The notes: generated by a model not told the origin, from the letters alone. A stretch of DNA of 24,264 nt from Bacillota bacterium (GCA_023426265.1 JAFABA010000111.1:1-24264); one strand, 5' to 3'; shown: positions 12,897 to 20,388, counted from the first letter of the stretch. Translations and numbers: made by a program.

Positions 12897-13037
12897 TGGA
12901 GGCTCTGGCTCCACAGTTCGCAATGGTCGCATATGTATGCTCCCTTGCTCACTGGGACTGCGCCACGCTTCTTCCGCCGCAGGCGGCGCGCGGCTACGTC
13001 TCCCAAACCTCCGCTTAGGGTCGTGACAACCCCTAAG
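12897..13037. repeat. Twin-hairpin repeat, copy C (long form)
   Basis: Begins TGGAG-gctctgg-CTCCA (12897-12913) and ends CTTAGGG...CCCTAAG (13014-13037), with about 100 bases inserted between the two hairpins. The insert (ACAGTTCGCAATGG..., CTCCCTTGCTCACTG, a GCCGC/GCGGC hairpin, CTCCCAAAC) matches that of copy D at 16132, so both are one long-form element. It adjoins the 3' end of the ocd-like gene. Confidence 0.72.
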
Positions 13038-13052
13038 AACTCAAAACCTTTA

Positions 13053-14051
13053 TTAGAAAGTGACTATTGTACCGATCCCCTGCCGCTTTGCCGCCTCATA
13101 GATGCGGCGGGCAGTCACCACGTCCATCACCGCGGTGCCGGTGGTCTTGAAGAGAGTGATCTCATCCTCCCGTTCCCTGCCGGGCGTCTTTCCCAAAACG
13201 ACCTCGCCCAGCTCGCCGGTGACTCGGTCCGCGCTGAACGTGCCTTTTTGAATGGGCTTGATGAGATCGCCTGCTTCGTTGAGCACGCCGTCCCGCGTAT
13301 CCACATACACCTTGTCCGCGTGGATGAGTGCGTATTCGTCGATCTCCTGCATCTCGGGGGTGTATGCGCCGACGCCGTTGATATGCGCGCCTTTTTTGAC
13401 GAGCCTGCCGTCGAACACCGGGCGGGTGCTGGTGGTAACGCAGGTGATGATATCGGCGCCTGTCACGGCTTCCGCCGAAGTGGCGGCGGCGGCAACGGAA
13501 ACGCCGAAGGCTTTTCCGAACTGTTCCGCCATGCGCGCGGCGAAGGTTTGTGCCCGCTCGGCGCTGATGTCGAACACACGTACTTCTTTGATGGGACGCA
13601 CGGTGAGCACGGCCTCCAACTGGCTTGCGGCTTGTCCGCCCGTGCCAAAGAGCGCGAACACGCTGGCGTCCTTACGGGCCAAGAGATCCGTTGCAGCGCC
13701 GGATACCGCGCCCGTCCGAATACGGGTGAGGTATGTGCCGTCCATAATGCTGCACACCTCGCCGGTTTCGTGGTTGACCAGCACCATGGTGGCGGGGACG
13801 CTGGTGAGCCCTTTTTCGATGTTGCGAGGGTAAACGGATACGATCTTTACGCCCAAAGCATTCGCTTCCGCGGCGTAGCCGGGCATATACAGGCTCTGGC
13901 CTTCATGCTCCGGCACGTTGAGGTTGACCCTGAGGGGAATGTCGCTTTTGCCTGCGGAATAAATGGCAAGCGCGTCCTTATCGGCCTGCACCGCATCTTT
14001 CATGCGCAATACGGCCTGCATTTCTTCCTGTTTGAGAACGAGGATTTCCAT
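13053..14051 (-). CDS. Ornithine cyclodeaminase/mu-crystallin family NAD-dependent enzyme
   Basis: 332 residues. The family includes ornithine cyclodeaminase, alanine dehydrogenase of the archaeal type, and opine or imine reductases. Seen are the YLTRIRTGAVSGAA segment (residues 107-120), the glycine-rich nucleotide loop FGTGGQA (135-141), ADIITCVTTSTRPVFDG, HINGVGAYTPEMQEID and DKVYVDTRDG. These are the standard landmarks, but they do not fix the substrate. Of two ATGs, the one at 14051 is preferred because AAAGG lies 11 bases upstream; the ATG at 14060 is almost on top of it. The gene follows the TauE-type permease by about 23 bases in the operon run by the TrmB-like regulator. A substrate imported or exported by that permease may be its target; this is inference. 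Confidence 0.88.
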   Translation of the reverse strand: MEILVLKQEEMQAVLRMKDAVQADKDALAIYSAGKSDIPLRVNLNVPEHEGQSLYMPGYAAEANALGVKIVSVYPRNIEKGLTSVPATMVLVNHETGEVCSIMDGTYLTRIRTGAVSGAATDLLARKDASVFALFGTGGQAASQLEAVLTVRPIKEVRVFDISAERAQTFAARMAEQFGKAFGVSVAAAATSAEAVTGADIITCVTTSTRPVFDGRLVKKGAHINGVGAYTPEMQEIDEYALIHADKVYVDTRDGVLNEAGDLIKPIQKGTFSADRVTGELGEVVLGKTPGREREDEITLFKTTGTAVMDVVTARRIYEAAKRQGIGTIVTF

Positions 14052-14074
14052 TGATGCCATCACCTTTCCGCAGC

Positions 14075-14965
14075 TCAAACTTCCGTCTTGGCGGTAGCGG
14101 CCTTTTTGCGCGTGCTCAACAGCATGGTGATGGCGCTGTATATGATAACGGCAGCCACCAGCCACTGGAGTGCTGAAACATCCAGGCTCTTGACCACGAA
14201 CGCCGCGACCAGAACGCCGACGACGCCCGCGGTGGCGGCGAACAGCGTGATTTTGCGGGAGTAGCTGTCCAGTTTCACGAACTGCATGCTGCCCACAGGT
14301 ACGGAGAACGTGCAGGCGCCCATCATGATGGGGAACGCCACGCCGGGGTTGAGGCCCAGCGCGTAAACGGTCGCCATGGTCAGCGCATAGGAACCGATGC
14401 CGATGTTGTTGAGCGCGCCGTAGATCAGGGACAAAACGCCAAGCAGCACGAGCTTGAAGCCGGTAAGGCTCGTCGCGTCGCCGCCGGTGGGGTAAATGTT
14501 GAACTTGCCGGCCAGTATCAGGGCGGCGGCGACAAACAGGCCCGCGGAGACAAAGCGCTTGATGATGTTGACGGGCAGCTTTACCACAAAGCGGGGGCTG
14601 ATGTACGCGCCCACGACCTGCGCCACGATGGCGATAATGAGGGTCGCATAGCCGACATTGATGGTGGAAATGTAGGCAAGCGCCATAACCGCCACGGGAA
14701 TCACGCAGGCGGTATTGAGCGTGCCGGGCAGCTTTTTATCCTCCACCCACTTTAAACGCGGGTAGAGCGAAGCGCCTATGGCAAAATCCGATACGCCGAA
14801 TGTGGAGAGAAGGAAAATCACAAATTCAGAAATGGCCATTGCGAAGGGATTCCCATGCTCTTTCATGGTTTGGCCCTTGTGGCGGATGAGGTCCCGGATA
14901 AACATGAATGCAAACGCGCCGTTGACCAGGACAACCAGGATCAATATGATGGTTACGACTGTCAT
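14075..14965 (-). CDS. TauE/SafE-family membrane permease
   Basis: 296 residues, almost entirely hydrophobic, with about eight predicted membrane segments in two halves. The sulfite exporter TauE/SafE family moves sulfite, sulfoacetate and other small organic anions. Segments such as FVIFLLSTFGVSDFAIGAS and GVLSLIYGALNNIGIGSYA fit the family's repeated pattern. The start at 14965 has GGGGGAG seven bases ahead; a TTG five codons earlier overlaps that site. It lies between regulator and ocd-like enzyme in one operon, with short gaps on both sides, so transport of the enzyme's substrate or product is the simplest reading. The actual substrate is unknown. Confidence 0.82.
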   Translation of the reverse strand: MTVVTIILILVVLVNGAFAFMFIRDLIRHKGQTMKEHGNPFAMAISEFVIFLLSTFGVSDFAIGASLYPRLKWVEDKKLPGTLNTACVIPVAVMALAYISTINVGYATLIIAIVAQVVGAYISPRFVVKLPVNIIKRFVSAGLFVAAALILAGKFNIYPTGGDATSLTGFKLVLLGVLSLIYGALNNIGIGSYALTMATVYALGLNPGVAFPIMMGACTFSVPVGSMQFVKLDSYSRKITLFAATAGVVGVLVAAFVVKSLDVSALQWLVAAVIIYSAITMLLSTRKKAATAKTEV

Positions 14966-14984
14966 GATGAGCTCCCCCAATTAC

Positions 14985-15794
14985 TTATTGGATGGCAAAC
15001 ACATCGCGTATCCCTTCCATATCTTCACCGAATACCGCTTTTACACGTTCCCCCATATGCTCGATCAGCCGCAGACAGTATGCGTCATGCTTGATGTATT
15101 CGTTCGCAAAAAACACCATGCTCGCGTTGCGGGTAAATATGGCCGTGGCCCGCTCCTTGTTCTGGATGGAGACATGCACCATTTCCTTTGAGTCCGCGGA
15201 GATGGTGATCCACCGGGAGCCCGCGTCGTGCATTTTATCCGCCTCAAAACCGTGCGGGTAAAAGCGTTCGATGGCGGTACCATACGTTTCTTCCTCATCA
15301 TATAGGATGACGAGCACGCGCCCGAGTTCCGCCTGCTTGCTGATGATGCATTGCTCCAGCCGGGCATCCAGATCCTGCTTCCAGATCTGGATCAAAACTT
15401 CCTGCTTTGCGTCCTCAATGAGTTGCCGGCACTTGTTGAGGATGCTTTGGTAGCCCGTCAATTGCCAGATTTGTTCGCCGTCCCGGGGGGCCTCAAACAC
15501 GCGGGCCTCCTCTTCGAGCCGGGTGAGCGCGTCCTCCGTTTGGTTGCGAATGAGCGCAACGAGCTGCTCGATGGGCTTGGCGCGGTACACGCTTGTCTTC
15601 TCCCGCAGCGTGGTGGCCAAAATGCCGCGGCTTACGAGCGCTTCCAGAGTAGCGTAGACTTTGGAGCGCGGCACGCCCGCGTACTTGCTGGCTTCATACC
15701 CGGTACAGTCCCCGTTTTGCAGCAGCGCGATATACACTTTCGCTTCCGTCTCCGTAAAGCCGAACTCCCTGAGACGGCTGATCATATCCCCCAT
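14985..15794 (-). CDS. TrmB-family transcriptional regulator
   Basis: 269 residues. Residues 1-70 hold a winged helix: LREFGFTETEAKVYIALLQN, then GYEASKYAGVPRSKVYATLE as recognition helix and a REKTSVYRA wing. A helical linker (RNQTEDALTRLEEEARVFE) leads to a C-terminal ligand-sensing domain like that of TrmB/TrmB-like sugar regulators. The start at 15794 follows AGAGGA at six bases. It is the first gene of the operon regulator-permease-oxidoreductase and is transcribed from a near-consensus promoter overlapped by an inverted repeat, so autoregulation is likely. The ligand is probably the compound handled by the downstream genes. A longer 54-codon extension reads through the promoter and is rejected. 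Confidence 0.88.
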   Translation of the reverse strand: MGDMISRLREFGFTETEAKVYIALLQNGDCTGYEASKYAGVPRSKVYATLEALVSRGILATTLREKTSVYRAKPIEQLVALIRNQTEDALTRLEEEARVFEAPRDGEQIWQLTGYQSILNKCRQLIEDAKQEVLIQIWKQDLDARLEQCIISKQAELGRVLVILYDEEETYGTAIERFYPHGFEADKMHDAGSRWITISADSKEMVHVSIQNKERATAIFTRNASMVFFANEYIKHDAYCLRLIEHMGERVKAVFGEDMEGIRDVFAIQ

Positions 15795-15905
15795 GCCGTA
15801 TCCTCTTTTTTCCTTTGCTGTTCTTATCATAAGGTTTTCAGATGGGGCTTGCAAGTATTGGGGTTGCGTATTCGGCTGTATAGGTGCGCAGGAAAGGCAT
15901 ACCCA

Positions 15906-15956
15906 ATAGTAGCTATCCTTAGTAGCTACTATAAAACTTTGTGAGATATATGTCAA
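15906..15956 (-). promoter_or_regulatory. Promoter and operator of the trmB-tauE-ocd operon
   Basis: TTGACA (15951-15956), 17-bp spacer, TATAGT (15928-15933). An inverted repeat ATAGTAGCTA (15906-15915) and TAGCTACTAT (15923-15932), 10 bp per arm with a 7-base centre, covers the -10 box and start site. Binding there would block transcription; the regulator encoded next is the obvious candidate. Confidence 0.8.
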
Positions 15957-16079
15957 TCTATTTTGTTAAAAAAAATACGAAAATGTCGAATACAAATCAA
16001 CGGCATATCCAGTGCTTATTTTGGCTCTTTGCGTTGGTCAAATCCGTTATCGGGGACTTTTCGACATAACTGTGCATAA

Positions 16080-16110
16080 CAAAAAAGCCGCCCCTTTGCA
16101 AAGGCGGCCT
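16080..16110 (-). terminator. Intrinsic terminator, minus strand
   Basis: GCCGCC, TTTGCAAAGG, GGCGGC followed by TTTTTTG on the minus strand. It would end leftward transcription from the XRE/membrane-protein pair after crossing the repeats at 16.1-16.4 kb. Confidence 0.75.
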
Positions 16111-16131
16111 CAGGATATCTACAAAAGATAC

Positions 16132-16287
16132 ATTGAGGGCTCTGCTTGACCCACAGTTTGCAATAGTTGTGCAATCCCTACGAGCTTGCACTCCCTTGCG
16201 CACTGAGTCTCCGCTTCGCTTGCTCCGCCACTGGCGGCGCTCAGTTTCGACTCCCAAACACCCGCATAGGGCCGTAACGGCCCTATG
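16132..16287. repeat. Twin-hairpin repeat, copy D (long form)
   Basis: Starts TTGAGGGCTCTG (16132 onward), contains ACAGTTTGCAATAG, CACTCCCTTGCGCACTGAG and a GCCAC-TGGCGGC core, and ends with the perfect hairpin CATAGGGCC-gtaac-GGCCCTATG (16265-16287). The order of these words is the same as in copy C. Confidence 0.7.
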
Positions 16288-16297
16288 AACCCATCCC

Positions 16298-16326
16298 CGG
16301 AAACGCCCTAGAATAGGGCGTTTCCG
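16298..16326. repeat. Perfect 13-bp hairpin
   Basis: CGGAAACGCCCTA, GAA, TAGGGCGTTTCCG. It lies between repeat copies D and E. There is no T-run on either side. Confidence 0.65.
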
Positions 16327-16337
16327 ACGAAGGGATT

Positions 16338-16386
16338 CCCAAGGGAGGTGTTCCTTGGGTGGGGGTTCGGGGGCAAAGCCCCTGAA
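16338..16386. repeat. Twin-hairpin repeat, copy E (short form, inverted)
   Basis: CCCAAGGGA/TTCCTTGGG (16338-16359) then TTCGGGGGC-aaa-GCCCCTGAA (16366-16386). It is the reverse of copy A at 9248, hairpin for hairpin, so copies D and E face each other. The stretch 16111-16459 otherwise holds no gene. Confidence 0.7.
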
Positions 16387-16459
16387 AAAAGGGTTGTTGA
16401 CAGTCAGAAGCTGCTCTTTTGCAAAGGCGCGGCTTCTGAATTTATCCTTAAGCGAATTT

Positions 16460-16939
16460 TTATCCGTTCGTTCCGGCTTCGTCTTCGCCCGCAGCCTCAA
16501 GCTTGCTCTGCCTTTTCTTATACAGCGATGCAGCGATTGTAAGAGCAACCAGCGTCGCAGCAAAAGTAAAAATACAAACGAACAGCCCTGTAGCAACAGA
16601 TCCCAGTAATTTGTTATATTTGATATATGAGCTGGTAAAGAATACGGCGCCGCATGCAATGCCTGCAATGAGGCTGACGATAGTGTGCGTTTTCAGATTG
16701 GGCTTCCATTTCCTGTCCCAAATGCCGTTCCTGATGCAGGCGATCACCAAATAGACAGAAAGGCACATGAATACGATCCATTCGGCAACGATATTGCGCC
16801 AAACATCTTCGCCGCCAAGAATGGTTTGCACTAATATTGCCGCCAACAAGCCCCAAAATGCAAGCCAGGCGGCGTTGTGCTCGATTTTTAACAGCTTTTG
16901 TTCCTGCATTTCATCCAGATTGGATTTTTGCTTATTCAT
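16460..16939 (-). CDS. Membrane protein paired with XRE regulator (DUF6773-like)
   Basis: 159 residues. After a basic, charged N terminus (MNKQKSNLDEMQEQKL) four membrane segments are visible at about 35-50, 57-76, 94-110 and 119-140, and the tail is charged and acidic. Small membrane proteins with an N-terminal DEMQ/DERxL-type motif directly behind a Cro-like regulator are common in Firmicutes and are annotated DUF6773 or similar; the match is from memory and no function is known. The ATG at 16939 overlaps the last 8 bases of the XRE gene, so translation is coupled. The longer in-frame start is within the XRE gene and is rejected. Confidence 0.75.
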   Translation of the reverse strand: MNKQKSNLDEMQEQKLLKIEHNAAWLAFWGLLAAILVQTILGGEDVWRNIVAEWIVFMCLSVYLVIACIRNGIWDRKWKPNLKTHTIVSLIAGIACGAVFFTSSYIKYNKLLGSVATGLFVCIFTFAATLVALTIAASLYKKRQSKLEAAGEDEAGTNG

Positions 16940-17141
16940 CGCAGGCTTCCTCCCCAAATAATTCATCAAGGCTTTTTCCCAGCGCTTTGCAGATTGCCCT
17001 GCACAGCTTGATTGTCGGGTTATATTCTCCTTGCTCGATGGCGTTCATTGTCTGCCGGGAGATCCCAACGATTTCGGCAAGCTGCTTTTGTGTCATATCA
17101 AGCTGAGCGCGCGCAACCTTTATTGGAATATTTCGCCCCAT
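16932..17141 (-). CDS. XRE-family regulator, YozG-like (69 residues)
   Basis: Minimal Cro/CI helix-turn-helix protein: IPIKVARAQLDMTQKQLAEI (residues 5-24), then VGISRQTMNAIEQGEYNPT with the recognition helix, then LCRAICKALGKSLDELF. GGAGG lies seven bases before the ATG at 17141. It is the first gene of a two-gene unit with the overlapping membrane protein. A short inverted repeat in the promoter suggests self-repression. Such pairs are usually small stress- or envelope-responsive modules; that is family knowledge, not visible here. Confidence 0.9.
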   Translation of the reverse strand: MGRNIPIKVARAQLDMTQKQLAEIVGISRQTMNAIEQGEYNPTIKLCRAICKALGKSLDELFGEEACDE

Positions 17142-17162
17142 AGTATCGCCTCCATGGAAGAA

Positions 17163-17191
17163 ATAGTAGCACAAAAGCTACCTTATGTAAA
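17163..17191 (-). promoter_or_regulatory. Promoter and operator of the XRE/membrane-protein pair
   Basis: TTTACA (17186-17191), 17-bp spacer, TACTAT (17163-17168) with TGC before the -10. GTAGC (17166-17170) and GCTAC (17177-17181) form an inverted repeat in the spacer and -10 region. Confidence 0.65.
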
Positions 17192-17270
17192 GTATATACG
17201 ACAAATATTATTTTATTTAAGACATCGCCGGTTACCCTAACTGCCCCGGCGCATCCTCCTGCCCCACATC

Positions 17271-17315
17271 AAAAAAACGCACGCATCCAGGAATCCCCTG
17301 AATGCGTGCGTTTTT
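17271..17315. terminator. Bidirectional intrinsic terminator
   Basis: AAAACGCACGCAT-c-CAGG, AATCC loop, CCTG-a-ATGCGTGCGTTTT, with A-run and T-run on the outside. It ends the leftward Nudix unit and shields the XRE promoter region. Confidence 0.9.
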
Positions 17316-17363
17316 GCATTTTGTAGAAACTTGTCTTGTGCCAGGATACGAGCGGATGCGGCG

Positions 17364-17867
17364 TTATCCGTGGTTGAAAGGGAGGTGCTCGGTCCCCAAA
17401 AACATCGGCGGCGCGCCTTTAATCATTTCCGCTATATGCTCCCCCACCGCCCTGGGAAGCAGGCGAACAGAGGAAAGCGCGGCAACATCCACCCACACGG
17501 CGCCCAGCTGGAGATCGTCGGTTTCGGTGGGCGCCTTGCCTTCCTCACTGGCTAACGTACAGACAAAGATATGGTATAACTTGTGTGCATACTGTGGATA
17601 AATCCTCCTGATTTCTTCATCCAAGCAGATTTCCTCGCACAGCGCGGCAAAGCGGACCGGGGTTACGGTATAACCCGTTTCCTCCAGGCATTCGCGGACG
17701 ACTGCTTCTTCAATCGGCTCATACCGGTTTTGCCCCCCGCCGGGCAGCGAATAATAGTGGCCGTTGTGTTTGTCGTAACATTTGTTGAGCAGCACCTTGC
17801 CCTTATGCAGGATAATCGCTTTTGCCGTGCTTCTGACGCCCATGGGGTAATCTGTCTCCGCTTTCAT
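17364..17867 (-). CDS. Nudix hydrolase
   Basis: 167 residues. The complete Nudix box GX5EX7REUXEEXGU is present at residues 44-66 (Gly44, Glu50, Arg58, Glu59, Glu62, Glu63, Gly65), giving a Mg-dependent diphosphate hydrolase. The flanking strands KAIILHKGKVLLNKC and HYYSLPGGG are typical. Substrate class (oxidised nucleotide, ADP-ribose, capped RNA or other) cannot be read. There is no good ribosome binding site ahead of the ATG at 17867; an internal ATG at codon 9 is the alternative. It follows a second Nudix gene by about 40 bases, on the same strand. Confidence 0.9.
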   Translation of the reverse strand: MKAETDYPMGVRSTAKAIILHKGKVLLNKCYDKHNGHYYSLPGGGQNRYEPIEEAVVRECLEETGYTVTPVRFAALCEEICLDEEIRRIYPQYAHKLYHIFVCTLASEEGKAPTETDDLQLGAVWVDVAALSSVRLLPRAVGEHIAEMIKGAPPMFLGTEHLPFNHG

Positions 17868-17906
17868 AGGTTTTTAGCAAGTATACCATACGGAACTGAA
17901 AATCGC

Positions 17907-18350
17907 TTAACCGGAGCGCTCTGCTTTTTGCTGCAAATACGTTTTTACAGCCCACCGTTGCGCTTCAATATAGAGCTTTTCATCTATTTCATCCGGCGCT
18001 ATCCGTGCAAGGCCATGATCAGGCTCAACCGGTTCAAGCTGCTTTTTCAACAATCTGCCAGAATAATAAAATTGAATAAGATGGAAGTAGCCATACCCAG
18101 GATAAAAACGGGCTTCTTCCGCACAGCCGATATAGGTTTGAACATCCGCAGCATATCCGGTTTCCTCCAAGCATTCGCGCAGAATGCATTCCGTGTGGGT
18201 TTCGGGTTCTTCAATGCCGCCGCCTATAAGAAAGTATCGTCCTGACGTTCTGATACACGCGAGTAAATTGTTATCAAACGCAATCAGGTATGCCCCTGTA
18301 CGCGTCAAATAGGTAACGCCATCTATCTTTTTGCCAAACGTGATATCCAC
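17907..18350 (-). CDS. Nudix hydrolase (second copy)
   Basis: 147 residues with an intact Nudix box at 44-66 (Gly44, Glu50, Arg58, Glu59, Glu62, Glu63). The sequence before the box (AYLIAFDNNLLACIRT, YFLIGGGIE) and after it differs clearly from the downstream Nudix gene, so this is not a recent duplication. The start codon is GTG at 18350, with GAGGAT seven bases upstream; no ATG is better placed. A TATAAT word lies within the same ribosome-binding stretch but is too close to the start to serve as a normal promoter. Confidence 0.9.
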   Translation of the reverse strand: MDITFGKKIDGVTYLTRTGAYLIAFDNNLLACIRTSGRYFLIGGGIEEPETHTECILRECLEETGYAADVQTYIGCAEEARFYPGYGYFHLIQFYYSGRLLKKQLEPVEPDHGLARIAPDEIDEKLYIEAQRWAVKTYLQQKAERSG

Positions 18351-18441
18351 TATTATATCCTCACGGAAAGGGCATTGAAGTCAGCGATTCAACGTACGGG
18401 GCGCGGAAGCCCGAACTCCTCCAAAGTACCTGTTCTGCGCC

Positions 18442-18795
18442 TTACTCAGAAGGCAAACCATGCTGCCGGAGGAAAGAAAGCTTATCCCAATAGCCACGTT
18501 GGAAAATAATTTTATCATTCACAATATGGAAAAACCCACAACCACGCAGGCCCAGCGGGTCGCGCCATTCCATGATTGCCCATTGACCGTCTTCAAACAT
18601 ATTTTCCACAATACAAACCATTTCTGCCTGTGCAAATTCCCGTTCAAACATTTTTTTGATTTCGTCACGTCCCTGTACCGGCACGTTTGCAACCTGATGG
18701 TTGACTGCGTCTTCCGCATAAAGCGACGATAGGGTTTCAGCATCAGATTGATTGAACGCGTCAACAAATCTTTGTAAGACTTCTCTCGGTCTCAT
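18442..18795 (-). CDS. SnoaL-like/NTF2-fold protein
   Basis: 117 residues. The first helix and linker RFVDAFNQSDAETLSSLYAE, followed by DAVNHQVANVPVQGRDEIK and a later MEWRDP strand, fit the SnoaL-like polyketide-cyclase branch of the NTF2 fold. Single-domain members act as small-molecule isomerases or cyclases, or are of unknown function. The start at 18795 has GGGAGG eight bases upstream. It lies 52 bases behind the HD-domain gene on the same strand and may be co-transcribed with it. Confidence 0.85.
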   Translation of the reverse strand: MRPREVLQRFVDAFNQSDAETLSSLYAEDAVNHQVANVPVQGRDEIKKMFEREFAQAEMVCIVENMFEDGQWAIMEWRDPLGLRGCGFFHIVNDKIIFQRGYWDKLSFLRQHGLPSE

Positions 18796-18847
18796 TTGTG
18801 CAGCCTCCCAGATATAAAGTTCTACGGGACATAACGCAGGGATCAGA

Positions 18848-19330
18848 TTATGTGCCGCAGCCCGAGTTGCGAATCCCAAACTCCTGCATAAGCTTATGAA
18901 ACCGGTCCTTTTCCTTCTCATCCACGGGCAATGTCACATTGTACAGGCAGTGCTCCATCACATCCGCGTCGATCAATATTTCGGTCAGGCCCGAAAACGC
19001 TCCGCTTTTTTCGCTGTGGTGATGGATGGCGGAGCAAATGAGCCCCGTCTCCGCATCGGTGGTGAAGCCTAATTTGTTCAATATCTCCCGTGCGAGAACG
19101 GCTCCCTTTTGCGCATGGCTTTTCGCGGCGGAGGCGGTACATCTATATAGATCGTGCAGCATGCCCGCCATGGTTGCAAGTTCCGCGTCTTCCCCACGCT
19201 TGAGCGCGATCAACGCGCACGCCTGCGCGACCCCATACAGGTGCAGGTATGCCCAGCGCCGTTCCGAAGCGTCCGGCATTTCTAACAGTAATTGGTCGAT
19301 GTGGCTCTGTAACGCGTCAATACGGTTCAT
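18848..19330 (-). CDS. HD-domain metal-dependent hydrolase
   Basis: 160 residues. The HD-superfamily metal ligands are visible: His30 (HLYGVAQ), His59-Asp60 (GMLHDLYR), His72, the HHH cluster at 103-105 and Asp121/Asp123 (LIDADVME). Relatives are phosphohydrolases acting on nucleotides or related compounds; the specificity is unknown. Length agrees with stand-alone clostridial HD proteins. The start at 19330 has only a weak GGGGTG ahead of it. Confidence 0.88.
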   Translation of the reverse strand: MNRIDALQSHIDQLLLEMPDASERRWAYLHLYGVAQACALIALKRGEDAELATMAGMLHDLYRCTASAAKSHAQKGAVLAREILNKLGFTTDAETGLICSAIHHHSEKSGAFSGLTEILIDADVMEHCLYNVTLPVDEKEKDRFHKLMQEFGIRNSGCGT

Positions 19331-19438
19331 ATCGCACCCCGTTGTTCATTTATCCTCGTTTACGAACAGTATAAACGCAGAGCAGTAAAACCGCCACTCA
19401 AACCGGCGGATACAGGCTGTAAAATCCGCAGCACCAGA

Positions 19439-19467
19439 TTGAAAAATTAGGAAAAATCGTTTAAAGT
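19439..19467 (+). promoter_or_regulatory. Putative promoter of the lipoprotein gene
   Basis: TTGAAA (19439-19444), 17-bp spacer, TAAAGT (19462-19467), about 95 bases before the start codon. A weak -10; an AT-rich stretch at 19520-19550 could hold another. Confidence 0.35.
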
Positions 19468-19563
19468 ATGAAGGGGTCCATTCGAATCCATATTGTGTAA
19501 AGCACCCTCAACAAACAAAAGCATATAAAGCGATATTAACTTATAAGTATTGGAGTGATTTAA

Positions 19564-20388
19564 ATGAAACATGTACATTTTTCTAAGAGAGCAGCTGCTA
19601 TACTGTTATCGTTCGTGCTTCTGCTCATTTTTAGTGCCTGTTCAAAAAACGGCGGTGTTTCCAGCGTGTTTGCCAACTCCGCAGCGTATTCCGGCGAGCC
19701 GTCTTCCTTACCTGCCGAAACGCCGCTGCCTACGCAGCCAGGTACATCATCAGCGATAACGGCAAGTGACGCTCCGGCAGGTAGCGGTGAAACGTCAGCT
19801 GAAGCCGCGCAGCCGGCGATATCACCGTTGAGCGCGTATCAGCCGGTGTTACAAAATGAGGCCGAGTTTTTCAGCACCGATGCCAACAAAAATTTAAATA
19901 TAAGCCAATTGAACCAGGCAATCAGTTCGGAAGAAGTTACCGTAGATGTGGCAAGTTTTGCAGTTATCAATATAGGACATGGAGGCACACCGGCGGTAAT
20001 TCTGTCGCTTAACGTGAACGGTAACGGCTACGGCGTTGAAGTTTTAAGCTATCAGGACGGTGTAGTTTATGGTTACACTTTTTCCGGAAGACAATTTGGC
20101 GATCTGAGGACCGACGGAACATTTGTATCTTCCGGCGGCGCGGCTGACGTTGGAATTTGTACAATTACTTTTGATAAGAACACCTACTTGATCGATAAAT
20201 TTACTTATTGCGAATCAAAAACCGATTCAGAAAACAATGTGAGCGAGTCTTACTTTGTCAATCATCAAAGCGCCACGGAAGATGAGTATAATGCGGCTTT
20301 CAGCCAATGGCAGAAGATACCGTATGTAACGTGGTATGATTTTACCGCTGCCAATATTGACAAAGTTATCTTAGACCCCGCCGCTTGA
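19564..20388 (+). CDS. Lipoprotein of unknown function
   Basis: 274 residues. A lipoprotein signal (basic KRAAA, hydrophobic core, lipobox FSAC with Cys26) predicts anchoring on the outer face of the cytoplasmic membrane. Residues 30-90 are a Ser/Thr/Pro/Ala-rich spacer. From about 95 on there is a compact beta-rich domain (DVASFAVINIGHGGTPAVIL, GYGVEVLSYQDGVVYGYTF, GTFVSSGGAADVGICTITF), then a Trp/Tyr-rich end. I do not recognise the domain. GGAGTG lies upstream of the ATG, and a terminator follows, so it is monocistronic. Codon use looks slightly more A/T-rich than that of the neighbouring enzymes, judged by eye. Confidence 0.85.
   Translation: MKHVHFSKRAAAILLSFVLLLIFSACSKNGGVSSVFANSAAYSGEPSSLPAETPLPTQPGTSSAITASDAPAGSGETSAEAAQPAISPLSAYQPVLQNEAEFFSTDANKNLNISQLNQAISSEEVTVDVASFAVINIGHGGTPAVILSLNVNGNGYGVEVLSYQDGVVYGYTFSGRQFGDLRTDGTFVSSGGAADVGICTITFDKNTYLIDKFTYCESKTDSENNVSESYFVNHQSATEDEYNAAFSQWQKIPYVTWYDFTAANIDKVILDPAA

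Noticed and set aside
12831..12897. tRNA-like stretch (GTAGCGCAATGGGTGAGAG, GTTTGAATT) upstream of dnaA
   Set aside because: The acceptor stem has no 3' partner and the central hairpin has an 8-bp stem with an 8-base loop instead of 5 bp and 7 bases; at most a decayed remnant or coincidence.
12846..14054. Long plus-strand open frame (402 codons) opposite the ocd-like gene
   Set aside because: Antisense shadow of a recognisable enzyme gene; His/Gly/Arg-rich translation without any domain or ribosome binding site.
15997..16668. Minus-strand open frame of 223 codons across the 16-kb repeats
   Set aside because: It crosses a terminator and repeat copies D and E and overlaps the membrane-protein gene in another frame; Arg-rich translation with no domain.
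18335..18360. TATAAT directly before the GTG start of the second Nudix gene as a leaderless promoter
   Set aside because: The predicted start would fall inside the first codons, the -35 region is poor, and the same bases contain a good ribosome binding site.
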